From contig NZ_JAMBLR010000001.1 in assembly GCF_023336935.1 (NCBI RefSeq), positions 372,001 to 436,000 of the forward strand: a stretch of 64,000 nt of DNA, written 5' to 3'. Below the pieces are notes generated by a model. That model was not told the origin of the DNA and did not search any database. It saw only the letters and a program-made list of their open reading frames with translations. This DNA comes from Phascolarctobacterium sp. ET69 (GTDB lineage: Bacteria > Bacillota > Negativicutes > Acidaminococcales > Acidaminococcaceae). The position numbers and the translations under genes were made by a program. Below are positions 8,887 to 17,225 of the stretch, piece after piece. Each line of letters opens with the position of its first letter. The stretch's first letter is position 1.

Positions 8887-8924
8887 AAAAATGGCAGCAT
8901 ACTCAAAAAGTATGTTGCCATTTT
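8887..8924. terminator. Bidirectional terminator between the peptidase and the toxin-antitoxin pair
   Basis: A long stem, AATGGCAGCATACT paired with AGTATGTTGCCATT around a CAAAA loop, flanked by A-rich sequence on the left and T-rich sequence on the right. It can serve both converging units. Confidence 0.8.
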
Positions 8925-8929
8925 AATTT

Positions 8930-9223
8930 TTAAATTGTAATTTTTCCCATATCTAACAGCCATAGAAGCCTGTTAGAAGGTCCGGAAGGTTTATTGCGCC
9001 CGGCTTCCCACGCTTCTACTGTTTTTGTAGAAACACCGATATATTTGGCGAACAGTTTCTGCGTTAAACCGATTTTTTCTCTAATATTTTTTACCTGAGC
9101 AGATGTATAAACACCGGCAGGTTCTATTTCTATACTTCTGACATTTCTTGGTAATTTTTTTGTTTTGGTATCATTTATAGCTTCATCTAAAGCTCCGCTT
9201 AAAATTGCAAATGCTTCACTCAT
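8930..9223 (-). CDS. HigA/NadS-like helix-turn-helix antitoxin
   Basis: A 97-residue XRE-family DNA-binding protein. The helix-turn-helix lies at about residues 43-75 (IREKIGLTQKLFAKYIGVS then TVEAWEAGRNKPSGP). The N-terminal part (MSEAFAILSGALDEA) resembles the arm used by this antitoxin type to contact the toxin. It is the second gene of a toxin-first pair, 13 bases after the toxin stop, with AAGGGG before its ATG. It is expected to neutralise the toxin and repress their shared promoter at 9597-9626. Confidence 0.85.
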   Translation of the reverse strand: MSEAFAILSGALDEAINDTKTKKLPRNVRSIEIEPAGVYTSAQVKNIREKIGLTQKLFAKYIGVSTKTVEAWEAGRNKPSGPSNRLLWLLDMGKITI

Positions 9224-9236
9224 TATAATTCACCCC

Positions 9237-9575
9237 TTATAAATTATCCTCCAATATATCAATTTGATGTTTTAATTTTAGCCGTTCTTCCATTGATAAA
9301 TTTTCTATTTCATTTTTAGCAAATACAGCCAATAAAAATATGGTTTCTTTAATTTCAAAATCTACGTAACATACTCTGGTACTGCCGCTTTTGCCCCTGC
9401 CTTCAAAAGCAAAACGCATTTTTCGCAATCGCCCTGTTCCTCTGATAACATTTCCTACTTTTGGATTTTGTAAAAGTTCGTTTTCAAGCCTTCTTAAATC
9501 ACTGTCATTAAAACCTAATTCTTTCCATGATTTTGTAAATGCACTTGTCTGAATAAAAGTTCTTTTAATTATCAA
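9237..9575 (-). CDS. RelE/HigB-type mRNA interferase toxin
   Basis: A 112-residue protein of the RelE-like group with the signature GTGRLRKMRFAFEGRGKSG followed by RVCYVDFE and IFLLAVFAKNE. Basic and aromatic residues in these segments form the RNase site in the family, which cleaves mRNA on the ribosome. The start is a TTG at 9575 with GGAAGG 9 bases upstream. Toxin-first order with an XRE antitoxin is the HigBA arrangement. The pair is isolated between two strong terminators, consistent with a mobile cassette. Activity is not shown by the sequence. Confidence 0.85.
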   Translation of the reverse strand: MIIKRTFIQTSAFTKSWKELGFNDSDLRRLENELLQNPKVGNVIRGTGRLRKMRFAFEGRGKSGSTRVCYVDFEIKETIFLLAVFAKNEIENLSMEERLKLKHQIDILEDNL

Positions 9576-9596
9576 AAATTTTCACCTTCCAGTTTT

Positions 9597-9626
9597 ATTA
9601 TACCCTATTCAATAGTAGTTAATCAA
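9597..9626 (-). promoter_or_regulatory. Toxin-antitoxin promoter
   Basis: Minus-strand -35 TTGATT (9626-9621), 18-base spacer, -10 TATAAT (9602-9597), starting just upstream of the toxin ribosome-binding site. Confidence 0.6.
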
Positions 9627-9639
9627 GAAATTTAGCATA

Positions 9640-9681
9640 AAAACAGCCTTTTACCTATTTTTGTAAGTAAAAGGCTGTTTT
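9640..9681 (-). terminator. ileS terminator
   Basis: AAAACAGCCTTTTAC paired with GTAAAAGGCTGTTTT (15 base pairs, 12-base loop), with A/T-rich flanks on both sides. It lies 30 bases after the ileS stop. Confidence 0.8.
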
Positions 9682-9710
9682 GTCATTTTATTTATTTGTT
9701 AAAAGCTGTT

Positions 9711-12494
9711 TTATTTAACTGCTTCGGCGCAGCGTGCGCACAGGGTTGGGTGTTCTGCGTCCTGGCCAACGGTATCGCTGTAAATCCAGCAGCGTTCGCA
9801 TTTATGGCCTTCAGCAGCTTTAACGGCAACTTTCAAATCTTCACGGGTGGTTGCTTCGCCTGCTTCACCAACGCCTTCATGCAGTTCTGCCTGAGATACG
9901 ATTAAGAGTGCAGGCAAATCTTTTTCTACGGATTTGAGCACTGCAAGCGCTTCGCCTTCAGCATAAAGTTCAACTTTAGCATCAAGGGAATGGCCAATGG
10001 TTTTGGCTTTGCGTGCAACTTCCAGAACTCTGGTAATTTCACTGCGGATGCCGATGAAATCTTCCCATTTCTTTTCCAGAGCCGGGTCGATGTATTCTTC
10101 TTTAACTTCCGGCCAGGGCATCATCAATACGGATTCCGGCATATCGGAGGTTTTCTTCATGAACTGCCATACTTCTTCCATGGTAAAGCTCAGTACCGGA
10201 GCCAGCATTACAACCAAATCAACCATAATTTCATACATGGCAGTCTGGGCGCTGCGGCGTTCAATGCTGTCTGCTTTGTAAGCGTACAGTCTGTCTTTTA
10301 AAATATCCAGATAGTAGCTGCTCATTTCTACGGTGCAGAAGTTATGAATTGCATGGTACAGTACATGGAAATCGTAATCTTCGTAAGCCTGCTGTACTTC
10401 TTTTTTCAGCAGCTGCATGTGCATTAATGCCCAACGGTCAAGCTCCTGCATTTGTTCAAACGGTACTTTGTCTTTTTCGTAGTCAAAGTCGTTGGTGTTG
10501 CCCAAAATGTAACGGATGGTGTTGCGGATTTTGCGGTATACTTCGGAAAGCTGTTTCAAAATATCTTTGGAGATACGGATATCAGCTTTGTAATCGCTGG
10601 AAGCAGCCCACAGACGGATAATATCTGCGCCGTATTGTTTGATAACGTCCTGCGGAGCAACGGTGTTGCCTACGGATTTGGACATTTTGCGGCCTTCGCC
10701 GTCAACAACATAACCGTGGGTTAAAACGGATTTATACGGAGCGTGGCCGGTGGTGGCAACGCTGGTTAAAAGCGAGGACTGGAACCAGCCGCGATGCTGG
10801 TCGCTGCCTTCAAGGTACATATCAACAGGCCAGCTGAGTTCCGGGCGTACTTTGGCAACAGCTGCATGAGAAGAACCGCTGTCGAACCAAACGTCCATAA
10901 TGTCGCTTTCTTTGGTAAAGTGCTTGCCGCCGCAGTGCGGGCAGGTTGTGCCTTCCGGCAGAATTTCTTCGGCTTCGTGTTTCCACCATGCGTCGGAGCC
11001 TTCTTTTTGGAACAAATCGGCAACGGCGTTAATGGTTTCGTCGGTAATCATCGGTTTGCCGCATTCTTCGCAGTAGAACGCCGGAATAGGAACGCCCCAT
11101 ACGCGCTGACGCGAAATGCACCAGTCGTTGCGGTCGGCAACCATGTTATGGATACGGCTTTCGCCCCAGGACGGAATCCATTTAACTTCGTTGGCAATAG
11201 CAGCAAGTGCGTCATCGCGGAAACCGTCGATAGATGCGAACCACTGCTCGGTTGCACGGTAAATAATCGGGTTTTTGCAGCGCCAGCAGTGTGCGTACTG
11301 ATGGCGGATGTTTTCTTTGCCGAACAGCATGCCGAGTTCAGCAAGGTATTTTAAGATAGGAATGTTGGCATCAAATACAAACATGCCTTCAAACTGTTTT
11401 GCTTCTTTGGTAAATTTACCGGATTTATCTACCGGGCAGATAATCGGCAGATGATATTTGATACCGGTTTCAAAGTCGACATCGCCGTGGCCGGGAGCGG
11501 TATGTACACAGCCGGTACCGGCATCAAGCGTTACATAGTCGGCAAGTACAACGATGGATTTGCGTTCAATGGTATCGAACGGATGGCGGCATTCGGCAAA
11601 TTCCATATCTTTGCCTTTGCAGGTGCCAAGCACGTTGCTCAAATCTTTCTTGCATACTTTGCCAACCTGTTCCAAAAGTTCTTTGGCAAGGAACAGAACT
11701 TCGCCTTCACATTCAACCCATGCATATTCAATATCAGGATGCAGGGCTACGGCAACGTTGGCAGGCATGGTCCACGGAGTGGTTGTCCAGATTACCATAT
11801 ATGCCGGTTTGCCTTTTGCTGCTTCAGGCATCATGCCGTTGTCTTTTACAATCGGCATTTTTACGTAAATAGCCGGAGTTTTCTGTTCAGCGTATTCAAT
11901 TTCTGCTTCTGCCAAAGCGGTTTCGCAGTGCGGGCACCAGTAAACTGATTTCTGGCCTTTATAGATATAGCCTTTTTTAGCCATTTCGCCGAATACATGA
12001 ATCTGTACGGCTTCGTAATCAGGCACAAGGGTTACATAGGGATGATCCCAGTCGCCCAAAACGCCAAGGCGTTTAAAATCGTTGCGCTGAATGTCAATCC
12101 ACTGCAAAGCGTAGTTTTTGCATTCGTTGCGCAGTACCAGCGGGTCAAGCTCGTTGCGGTTCAGGCCAAGGTTTTTAATGGCAGCATGTTCAATCGGCAT
12201 GCCGTGGGTATCCCAGCCGGGAACGTACGGAGTATCATAACCCTGGGTATATTTATATTTCATGATAATGTCTTTTAAAATTTTATTAAGAGCAGTGCCC
12301 ATGTGAATTTGTCCGTTGGCATACGGAGGGCCGTCATGCAGAACAAATTTTTTGTGGCCTGCGTGCAGTTTTTGTTTCTTTTCGTAAATGTTGTTGTCAT
12401 ACCAGTATTTTAAAATTTCCGGTTCACGTTCCGGCAGTCCGGCACGCATGGGAAACTCTGTTTCCGGTAAGTTAAGCGTTTTGCTGTAATCCAA
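9711..12494 (-). CDS. ileS: Isoleucine-tRNA ligase
   Basis: Class I aminoacyl-tRNA synthetase charging tRNA(Ile). The 927-residue protein has the HIGH-type motif HMGT (about 64-67), the CP1 editing domain with WTTTPWTMPAN, the KMSKS motif in GRKMSKSVGN, and a C-terminal zinc site (CERC and CARC, about residues 899-922), which is the bacterial type. It is transcribed with a T-box leader at 12509-12765 whose specifier reads AUC. The gene is a single-gene unit ended by the hairpin at 9640-9681. Confidence 0.97.
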   Translation of the reverse strand: MDYSKTLNLPETEFPMRAGLPEREPEILKYWYDNNIYEKKQKLHAGHKKFVLHDGPPYANGQIHMGTALNKILKDIIMKYKYTQGYDTPYVPGWDTHGMPIEHAAIKNLGLNRNELDPLVLRNECKNYALQWIDIQRNDFKRLGVLGDWDHPYVTLVPDYEAVQIHVFGEMAKKGYIYKGQKSVYWCPHCETALAEAEIEYAEQKTPAIYVKMPIVKDNGMMPEAAKGKPAYMVIWTTTPWTMPANVAVALHPDIEYAWVECEGEVLFLAKELLEQVGKVCKKDLSNVLGTCKGKDMEFAECRHPFDTIERKSIVVLADYVTLDAGTGCVHTAPGHGDVDFETGIKYHLPIICPVDKSGKFTKEAKQFEGMFVFDANIPILKYLAELGMLFGKENIRHQYAHCWRCKNPIIYRATEQWFASIDGFRDDALAAIANEVKWIPSWGESRIHNMVADRNDWCISRQRVWGVPIPAFYCEECGKPMITDETINAVADLFQKEGSDAWWKHEAEEILPEGTTCPHCGGKHFTKESDIMDVWFDSGSSHAAVAKVRPELSWPVDMYLEGSDQHRGWFQSSLLTSVATTGHAPYKSVLTHGYVVDGEGRKMSKSVGNTVAPQDVIKQYGADIIRLWAASSDYKADIRISKDILKQLSEVYRKIRNTIRYILGNTNDFDYEKDKVPFEQMQELDRWALMHMQLLKKEVQQAYEDYDFHVLYHAIHNFCTVEMSSYYLDILKDRLYAYKADSIERRSAQTAMYEIMVDLVVMLAPVLSFTMEEVWQFMKKTSDMPESVLMMPWPEVKEEYIDPALEKKWEDFIGIRSEITRVLEVARKAKTIGHSLDAKVELYAEGEALAVLKSVEKDLPALLIVSQAELHEGVGEAGEATTREDLKVAVKAAEGHKCERCWIYSDTVGQDAEHPTLCARCAEAVK

Positions 12495-12508
12495 TTTTTT
12501 ACACCTCC

Positions 12509-12765
12509 AAAAAAATAAAGTCTCATCCCAAAGGGACGAGACTGTATAACCCGTGGTACCACCCTAATGACGCAGAATTTACGCGCCACTCTCAACGCCG
12601 TTAACGTGCGTTACCCCGTCCGTACTTACTGCTGTTTCTGTACGGAAGCTCCAAAGTGATTTTCACCGGCCTTCTGTCCTGTTCCGGCTTGCACTGTCCC
12701 GGAATCGCTGCGCTGCTTCGTGCCGGCTACTGTCTTTATCATAGCCTGTAAGAATATTTAAAAAC
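12509..12765 (-). promoter_or_regulatory. T-box leader (isoleucine) upstream of ileS
   Basis: Reading the minus strand: stem I region with GACAGTAGCC, the AGCGA-type bulge and GTGCAAG loop; a specifier context GAAAATCACTTTGGAG with ATC at 12660-12658; the conserved antiterminator sequence GGGTGGTACCACGG at 12551-12565; then the terminator AGTCTCGTCCC / GGGATGAGACT (12519-12543) followed by TTATTTTTTT. Uncharged tRNA(Ile) should stabilise the antiterminator and switch ileS on. The start is inferred from the promoter. Confidence 0.93.
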
Positions 12766-12771
12766 ACAATC

Positions 12772-12800
12772 ATTATACAACACCGGCGAAAAACCGTCAA
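12772..12800 (-). promoter_or_regulatory. ileS T-box promoter
   Basis: -35 TTGACG (12800-12795), 17-base spacer, -10 TATAAT (12777-12772). The -35 hexamer overlaps the TGA stop codon of the upstream histidine phosphatase gene. Confidence 0.8.
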
Positions 12801-13471
12801 TGTTTTTTGTAATACTTATACGAAAAAATTCCGTATCCTTCGCCTTTATGTAAATGCGATGTATCATTTAACAAAAAGATGCTGTGTTCCAGCCATTTGT
12901 TAATGCCAAGTACGGTTACGCTGCCAGGCAGGATATCGACGGAAAAGTTATATTTGTTTACTTCTTCGATATCAAAGCCAAGCCAGTAAAAAATAATGTT
13001 TTGAATAGTGCCCTTGTGCGCAACGATAATCAGGTTTTCTTTTTCCATATCAGCACAGGCTTTAATGCCTTCAACGCAGCGGTCATAAAATTCCTTGCGC
13101 GTTTCTCCGCCCGGATAGTTGCGGTGGTGCAGTTCTTTCAGCGTCGCTGCCGGACGGTAAATTGCCTTTGCTTCGCTTTCGGTCATTCCGGCGGCAAGGC
13201 CGTTGTTTTTTTCGCGCAGAAACGCGTGCTTTTCAACTTTACCGTCCATATGCAGGCGTGCGGCAATAATGGCAGCACTTTCGGCAGCGCGTTTTAAATC
13301 GCTCGCCAAAATGCGGAATTTTTCGCTGCGCCCTTTAAAATCCAGTGCCAGTTTTTCCGCAAGTGCTTCCAGCTGCCTGCGCCCGGCTTCGGTAAGGTCA
13401 GAATCAGTCCAGCCGCCTGTTAAATGCTGAGTATGATGTGTTGCTTCTCCGTGCCTCACAAGGATTATCAT
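12797..13471 (-). CDS. Histidine phosphatase family protein
   Basis: A 224-residue member of the phosphoglycerate mutase-like superfamily with the phosphohistidine motif VRHGEA (Arg6, His7), the mid-domain Arg/Glu segment and the second catalytic histidine in IIVAHKGTI. Substrate cannot be told from the sequence; members include phosphoglycerate mutases, broad phosphatases and alpha-ribazole phosphatase (CobC). Because the cobalamin operon in this window lacks cobC, this gene is one candidate, but it lies far from that operon and downstream of divIVA. The ileS promoter overlaps its 3' end. Confidence 0.8.
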   Translation of the reverse strand: MIILVRHGEATHHTQHLTGGWTDSDLTEAGRRQLEALAEKLALDFKGRSEKFRILASDLKRAAESAAIIAARLHMDGKVEKHAFLREKNNGLAAGMTESEAKAIYRPAATLKELHHRNYPGGETRKEFYDRCVEGIKACADMEKENLIIVAHKGTIQNIIFYWLGFDIEEVNKYNFSVDILPGSVTVLGINKWLEHSIFLLNDTSHLHKGEGYGIFSYKYYKKH

Positions 13472-13482
13472 AATCGTTCCGC

Positions 13483-14301
13483 CTATTCTTCAGTATTTTT
13501 ATCAAAGCTCTTTAAAAGCTCAAGCTGCGATTCCAGCAAATTTATCATGTGCTGGCGGTGTACATTGGCTTTTTTTACCTGGTCATCAAAACTGTTTTTG
13601 GCAAGCGCTGCTTTGTTTTCAGCGTCAAACATCAGCTTGCGTGCCCTTGCGTCAGCGTCGCTAACTGTTTTTTCTGCCTGCATGCGTGCTTTGCCAAGGG
13701 TTTCAACAGCGTCTTTCCTTGCTTTATCAATAATATTTTTACAGGATTCTTCCGATTTTACCTTTAATTTTGCCACTTCAACTTCGGCGGCAATGCGCAT
13801 TTTGTTAACAAACTGCTGCGTGTCTGCTTTAAGCTTGTTCATTTCGGCTTCGGTATCGTTGCGCAGTTTATCCGCTTCGGCATTGGCTTCGTTGCGCACT
13901 TTTTCGGCATAGCTGTCGGCTTCGGCCTTAGCCTGCGCTGCGGCAGTACCGGCTTCGTTAAGCAGGCGGTCTGCCTCGTTTTTGGCATCTGTTTTCATGC
14001 CTTCGCATTTGGCGGTGGTTTCGTCAAGCAAAACCTGTGCTTTCTTTTCGCTTGTTTTTTTAACTTCGTCCGCCGTTTCCTGCGCCACAACCAAAGTGTT
14101 CTGCATGGTTGCTTCCATTTGCTGGTAATATTCCAGCTTGGCGCTGACGCGTTCAACGGTTTCTTTCAGTTCGATATTATCCTGATACAGACGTTCAAAA
14201 TCTTTTACAACCTGCGCAAAAAACTTGTCTACTTCTTCGGTTTCATAACCGCGGAAGCCTTTGGTAAAGGTTTTATTTTTTAAATCGAGAGGTGTAAACA
14301 T
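13483..14301 (-). CDS. divIVA: DivIVA domain-containing protein
   Basis: A 272-residue cytoplasmic coiled-coil protein. Residues 1 to about 60 form the conserved DivIVA membrane-curvature-binding domain (FTPLDLKNKTFTKGFRGY, then EEVDKFF), and the remainder is a long Ala/Glu/Lys-rich coiled coil. DivIVA recruits partners to the septum and poles. It is the fourth gene in the minus-strand run yggS-sepF-proC-ylmH-divIVA, the classical ylm cluster. Its C-terminal coil is longer than in Bacillus DivIVA (about 164 residues). Pole or septum role here is inference. Confidence 0.92.
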   Translation of the reverse strand: MFTPLDLKNKTFTKGFRGYETEEVDKFFAQVVKDFERLYQDNIELKETVERVSAKLEYYQQMEATMQNTLVVAQETADEVKKTSEKKAQVLLDETTAKCEGMKTDAKNEADRLLNEAGTAAAQAKAEADSYAEKVRNEANAEADKLRNDTEAEMNKLKADTQQFVNKMRIAAEVEVAKLKVKSEESCKNIIDKARKDAVETLGKARMQAEKTVSDADARARKLMFDAENKAALAKNSFDDQVKKANVHRQHMINLLESQLELLKSFDKNTEE

Positions 14302-14320
14302 CTGCCTCTTTCCTCCAACA

Positions 14321-15106
14321 TTAAATATAGCGTTTTAAAGTAATGCTCATGCGTCCCTTTTTGGTTGTGCCGCGTATTTCGGCAACTTCTACACGCCCGC
14401 GGCTGCGGAAGGATATTACATCGCCTTCGTTTACGCTTTGCGATGGCTTTTTGGCTTCCTTCCAGTTTACACGTACATTAAGGCTTTTTATTTCATCGGC
14501 CATGCGCGAGCGGGAAACACCGTAACCTGCGGCGGCAACGGCGTCAAGCCTTAAATCGGCCACTGTGGCACTGATGATTTTTACTTTTTCTTCACGCTGG
14601 GCAAGGTTTTCGCGCGGTATTTCGGTTATGGTAACCGGCGCGCTGCCAATCTGCGTAAGGTTGCTTTCAATGTAATTGGCAAAACTTTTATCGGCAACAA
14701 AATGCGCGCCTTCCGGCGTAATAACAATATCGCCCAAAATTTCGCGCTTGCAGCCCATGCCCATAAACGCCCCCAGAACATCACGGTGCCCGATGGTATA
14801 AAAACGTTTGTCCCATTTAACTTCAAAGCAGCTGATGCCGTAATCGGGTGCGCCCATAAAGTTTTCGTCTATAAATGCCGCTTTTACTCTTTCGGCATTG
14901 TTAAAACCGCCGTCAGCTTCAATTTTTATGTTTTCGTAGTTAGCGGCAACAATTTCCGCTATATTATAGCTGTGCGGGTCTAAAAAATCAGTTATGCGGA
15001 ACTTTTTGCTTTTTCTTGCCCCTTCGGCAAGGTCAAGCAGTTTTGCTGCCAGTTCTTCATCGCCGCCGGCTTTAAAATAACGCAGTATTTTTTCTCTGTC
15101 TGCCAT
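14321..15106 (-). CDS. ylmH: YlmH/S4-domain RNA-binding protein
   Basis: A 261-residue protein whose N-terminal two thirds match the YlmH domain (GCKREILGDIVI, PVTITEI) and whose C-terminal part, about 180-245, is an S4 RNA-binding domain (LRLDAVAAAGYGVSRSRM, then KSLNVRVNW). YlmH in Bacillus acts in ribosome-associated quality control as a peptidyl-tRNA/RNA-binding factor. It overlaps or abuts proC and precedes divIVA, the standard neighbourhood. Function in this organism is by family. Confidence 0.9.
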   Translation of the reverse strand: MADREKILRYFKAGGDEELAAKLLDLAEGARKSKKFRITDFLDPHSYNIAEIVAANYENIKIEADGGFNNAERVKAAFIDENFMGAPDYGISCFEVKWDKRFYTIGHRDVLGAFMGMGCKREILGDIVITPEGAHFVADKSFANYIESNLTQIGSAPVTITEIPRENLAQREEKVKIISATVADLRLDAVAAAGYGVSRSRMADEIKSLNVRVNWKEAKKPSQSVNEGDVISFRSRGRVEVAEIRGTTKKGRMSITLKRYI

Positions 15107-15934
15107 TTATTTGCCCTGCAGCTCCCTGCTGCGCTGCATTGCTGCCAGTACAGCGTCGTAAATAGCAGCTCTTACGCCGCGGTTTTCAAGCGCATGTATG
15201 CCGGCAATGGTTGTGCCGCCCGGTGATGTTACCTGGTCGCGCAAAACAGCCGGGTGCAGCCCGGTATCCAATACCATTTTGCCGCTGCCGGCAAAAGTCT
15301 GCGCCGCCAGTTTTATCGCCATGGCGCGCGGCAGGCCTGCGTTTACACCTGCGTCAGCCAGAGCGTCAATCATCATAAATACATATCCCGGCCCGCAGCC
15401 GCTTACTGCCGCAATAGCTTCTATGGCGCTTTCGGCAATAATTTCAATTTCGCCGCAGCTGCCAAAAACAGCTTTGGCAACGTCAAGCATTTCTTCGCTT
15501 ACGTTTTCGTCAGGAGCAATGGCCGTCATGCCGCAGCCAACCGCCAGCGGGGTGTTGGGCATAACGCGGATAACTGCATGCCCGGGAACAAGTTTATGCA
15601 GCTTGTCAAGGTTAACGCTGCCCATAATGGAAAGCACCGTTGTATTTTGCGGAATTGCATCGGCTACTTCTTTAGTTATGGCCGCATCAGCCACCTGCGG
15701 TTTTACGGCAAGAATTACAAAGCCTGCTGCTTTAACTGCTTCCGCATTGCAGCCGGTGGTATTAACTTTATAAGTTTTTTCAAGGTATTCGCGGCGCCCT
15801 GCCGAAGGGTCACTGATGATTATCATTTCAGGCTCGGCAATTTCCTTATGCAGCATGCCTTTTAAAATGGCTTCTGCCATCATGCCGCCGCCAATAAAAG
15901 CTATACGCCCTGTTTTATCAGTTATTTTTTCCAA
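15107..15934 (-). CDS. proC: Pyrroline-5-carboxylate reductase
   Basis: NAD(P)H-dependent last step of proline synthesis. The 275-residue protein has an N-terminal Rossmann motif (IAFIGGGMMAEAI), the middle IRVMPNTPLAVGCGM segment, and the conserved C-terminal block VTSPGGTTIAGIHALE that binds the substrate. The start overlaps the end of sepF by 13 bases, and the stop abuts the ylmH start, so the cluster is translationally coupled. Its place inside a cell-division cluster is common in Firmicutes. Confidence 0.95.
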   Translation of the reverse strand: MEKITDKTGRIAFIGGGMMAEAILKGMLHKEIAEPEMIIISDPSAGRREYLEKTYKVNTTGCNAEAVKAAGFVILAVKPQVADAAITKEVADAIPQNTTVLSIMGSVNLDKLHKLVPGHAVIRVMPNTPLAVGCGMTAIAPDENVSEEMLDVAKAVFGSCGEIEIIAESAIEAIAAVSGCGPGYVFMMIDALADAGVNAGLPRAMAIKLAAQTFAGSGKMVLDTGLHPAVLRDQVTSPGGTTIAGIHALENRGVRAAIYDAVLAAMQRSRELQGK

Positions 15935-16455
15935 GGCTGTCCCCCTCTTTCGTCATAAATATTATCATCTGCATTAATATCAACGTTTTTAGGCGCGCAT
16001 ACCAAAATATTATGGCCTATTTTTTTCATGCTGCCGCCCAAAGCATAAACTACGCCGCTGATAAAGTCAGTCATTCTTTTCATAACAACTTTATCGGTAG
16101 CTTCAAAATTAACAACTACCGGCTGGCTGCCGTTAAGGTAATCGGCAATTTTCTGCGAATCGTCAAACGATACCGGCTCCAGCACAATTACTTTAACCTG
16201 CTTTTGCGCCATTGGTATGGAAATGGTTTTTGACGCTGGCATAGCAGTTGTTTTGCTTTTGAAAAACGATTTGCGCTCAGGTTCCGGTTCTGCAGGAGCA
16301 GCCGGTACTTCTCTTACCGGCGCTGCGCTTTTGCGTGAAAACAGGCTTTTTTTAGCCGGTTTTTCTTCCGGTTGTTCACTTGGGGTTTCTTCAATTATTT
16401 CATCGTCTTCTTCATACAATCCGAGAGCTTCCGAAATACGGTCCAATAATTTCAT
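15922..16455 (-). CDS. sepF: Cell division protein SepF
   Basis: A 177-residue FtsZ-binding protein. The N-terminus (MKLLDRISEALGLY) is a membrane-targeting amphipathic helix, followed by a disordered acidic and Pro/Ser/Lys-rich linker to about residue 78, and the SepF core at about 82-165 (VLEPVSFDDSQKIADYL, VVVNFEATDKVV, GHNILVCAPKNV). SepF polymerises into rings that tether FtsZ to the membrane. It lies between yggS and proC as in Bacillus and relatives. Confidence 0.94.
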   Translation of the reverse strand: MKLLDRISEALGLYEEDDEIIEETPSEQPEEKPAKKSLFSRKSAAPVREVPAAPAEPEPERKSFFKSKTTAMPASKTISIPMAQKQVKVIVLEPVSFDDSQKIADYLNGSQPVVVNFEATDKVVMKRMTDFISGVVYALGGSMKKIGHNILVCAPKNVDINADDNIYDERGGQPWKK

Positions 16456-16472
16456 AAAATTATCACCTCAGG

Positions 16473-17174
16473 TTAAAATTTTAAACTGTAATCACGCTGC
16501 CCGAAAAGCGCCGTGCCTATGCGCACCATATTTGCGCCTTCTTCAATAGCAGTTTCGTAATCATGCGTCATACCCATGGAAAGAGTATCTATATCCGAGC
16601 GCTGCTGTTTCAGTTTGCAGTAAAGCTTGTAGCCTTCCGCAAACACCCAGCGTATATCTTCGGAATTTTCCGCCGCAGGCGCAATAACCATCAGCCCGCG
16701 CACGTGCAGGTTTTTAAAATTGTCAAGTTCGGGCACAACCGCCTCATAATCTTCCGGGCTGAACCCTGTTTTTTGTTCTTCGCGCGCAATGTTAACCTGC
16801 AAAAGTATTTCCTGAACTTTGCCCGCTTTGGCGGCTTCTTTATCGACAGCCTGCATTAAATGTACGCTGTCCGCCGATTCAATCATATCAAAAATGGCAA
16901 CTGCCTGTTTGGCCTTGTTAGTTTGCAGATGCCCTATTAAATGCCACCTGCCGCTGCCTTTGCCGACAATTTCGCGTTTGGCTTTGGCTTCCTGCACACG
17001 GTTTTCACCGATTACCGAAACGCCAAGATTAAAAGCGTCGGTAATTACCTCAGCCGGGTGATTTTTGGTTACTGCAACCAGAGTAACTTTATTGCCTGTA
17101 ATTTTTTCTTCTGTGCGCCTTAAAAGCGCAGCATCTATTTTGGCTTGTACATTAATTAAATTTTCCTGTAACAA
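16473..17174 (-). CDS. yggS: YggS/PLPBP family pyridoxal phosphate homeostasis protein
   Basis: A 233-residue protein with an alanine racemase-like N-terminal barrel binding PLP through Lys37 in LVAVTKNHP. Other family motifs visible are IGENRVQEAKAK, WHLIGHLQTNK and LSMGMTHDYETAIEEG. It is not an amino-acid enzyme but maintains PLP and amino acid balance. The start is a TTG at 17174 with GGGGG about 9 bases upstream. It follows pgeF by 51 bases and heads the division sub-cluster. Confidence 0.94.
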   Translation of the reverse strand: MLQENLINVQAKIDAALLRRTEEKITGNKVTLVAVTKNHPAEVITDAFNLGVSVIGENRVQEAKAKREIVGKGSGRWHLIGHLQTNKAKQAVAIFDMIESADSVHLMQAVDKEAAKAGKVQEILLQVNIAREEQKTGFSPEDYEAVVPELDNFKNLHVRGLMVIAPAAENSEDIRWVFAEGYKLYCKLKQQRSDIDTLSMGMTHDYETAIEEGANMVRIGTALFGQRDYSLKF

Positions 17175-17225
17175 TATAAAGACCCCCTAAAGGTTTTATA
17201 TTCGCCGTTAATATAATTTATCCTT

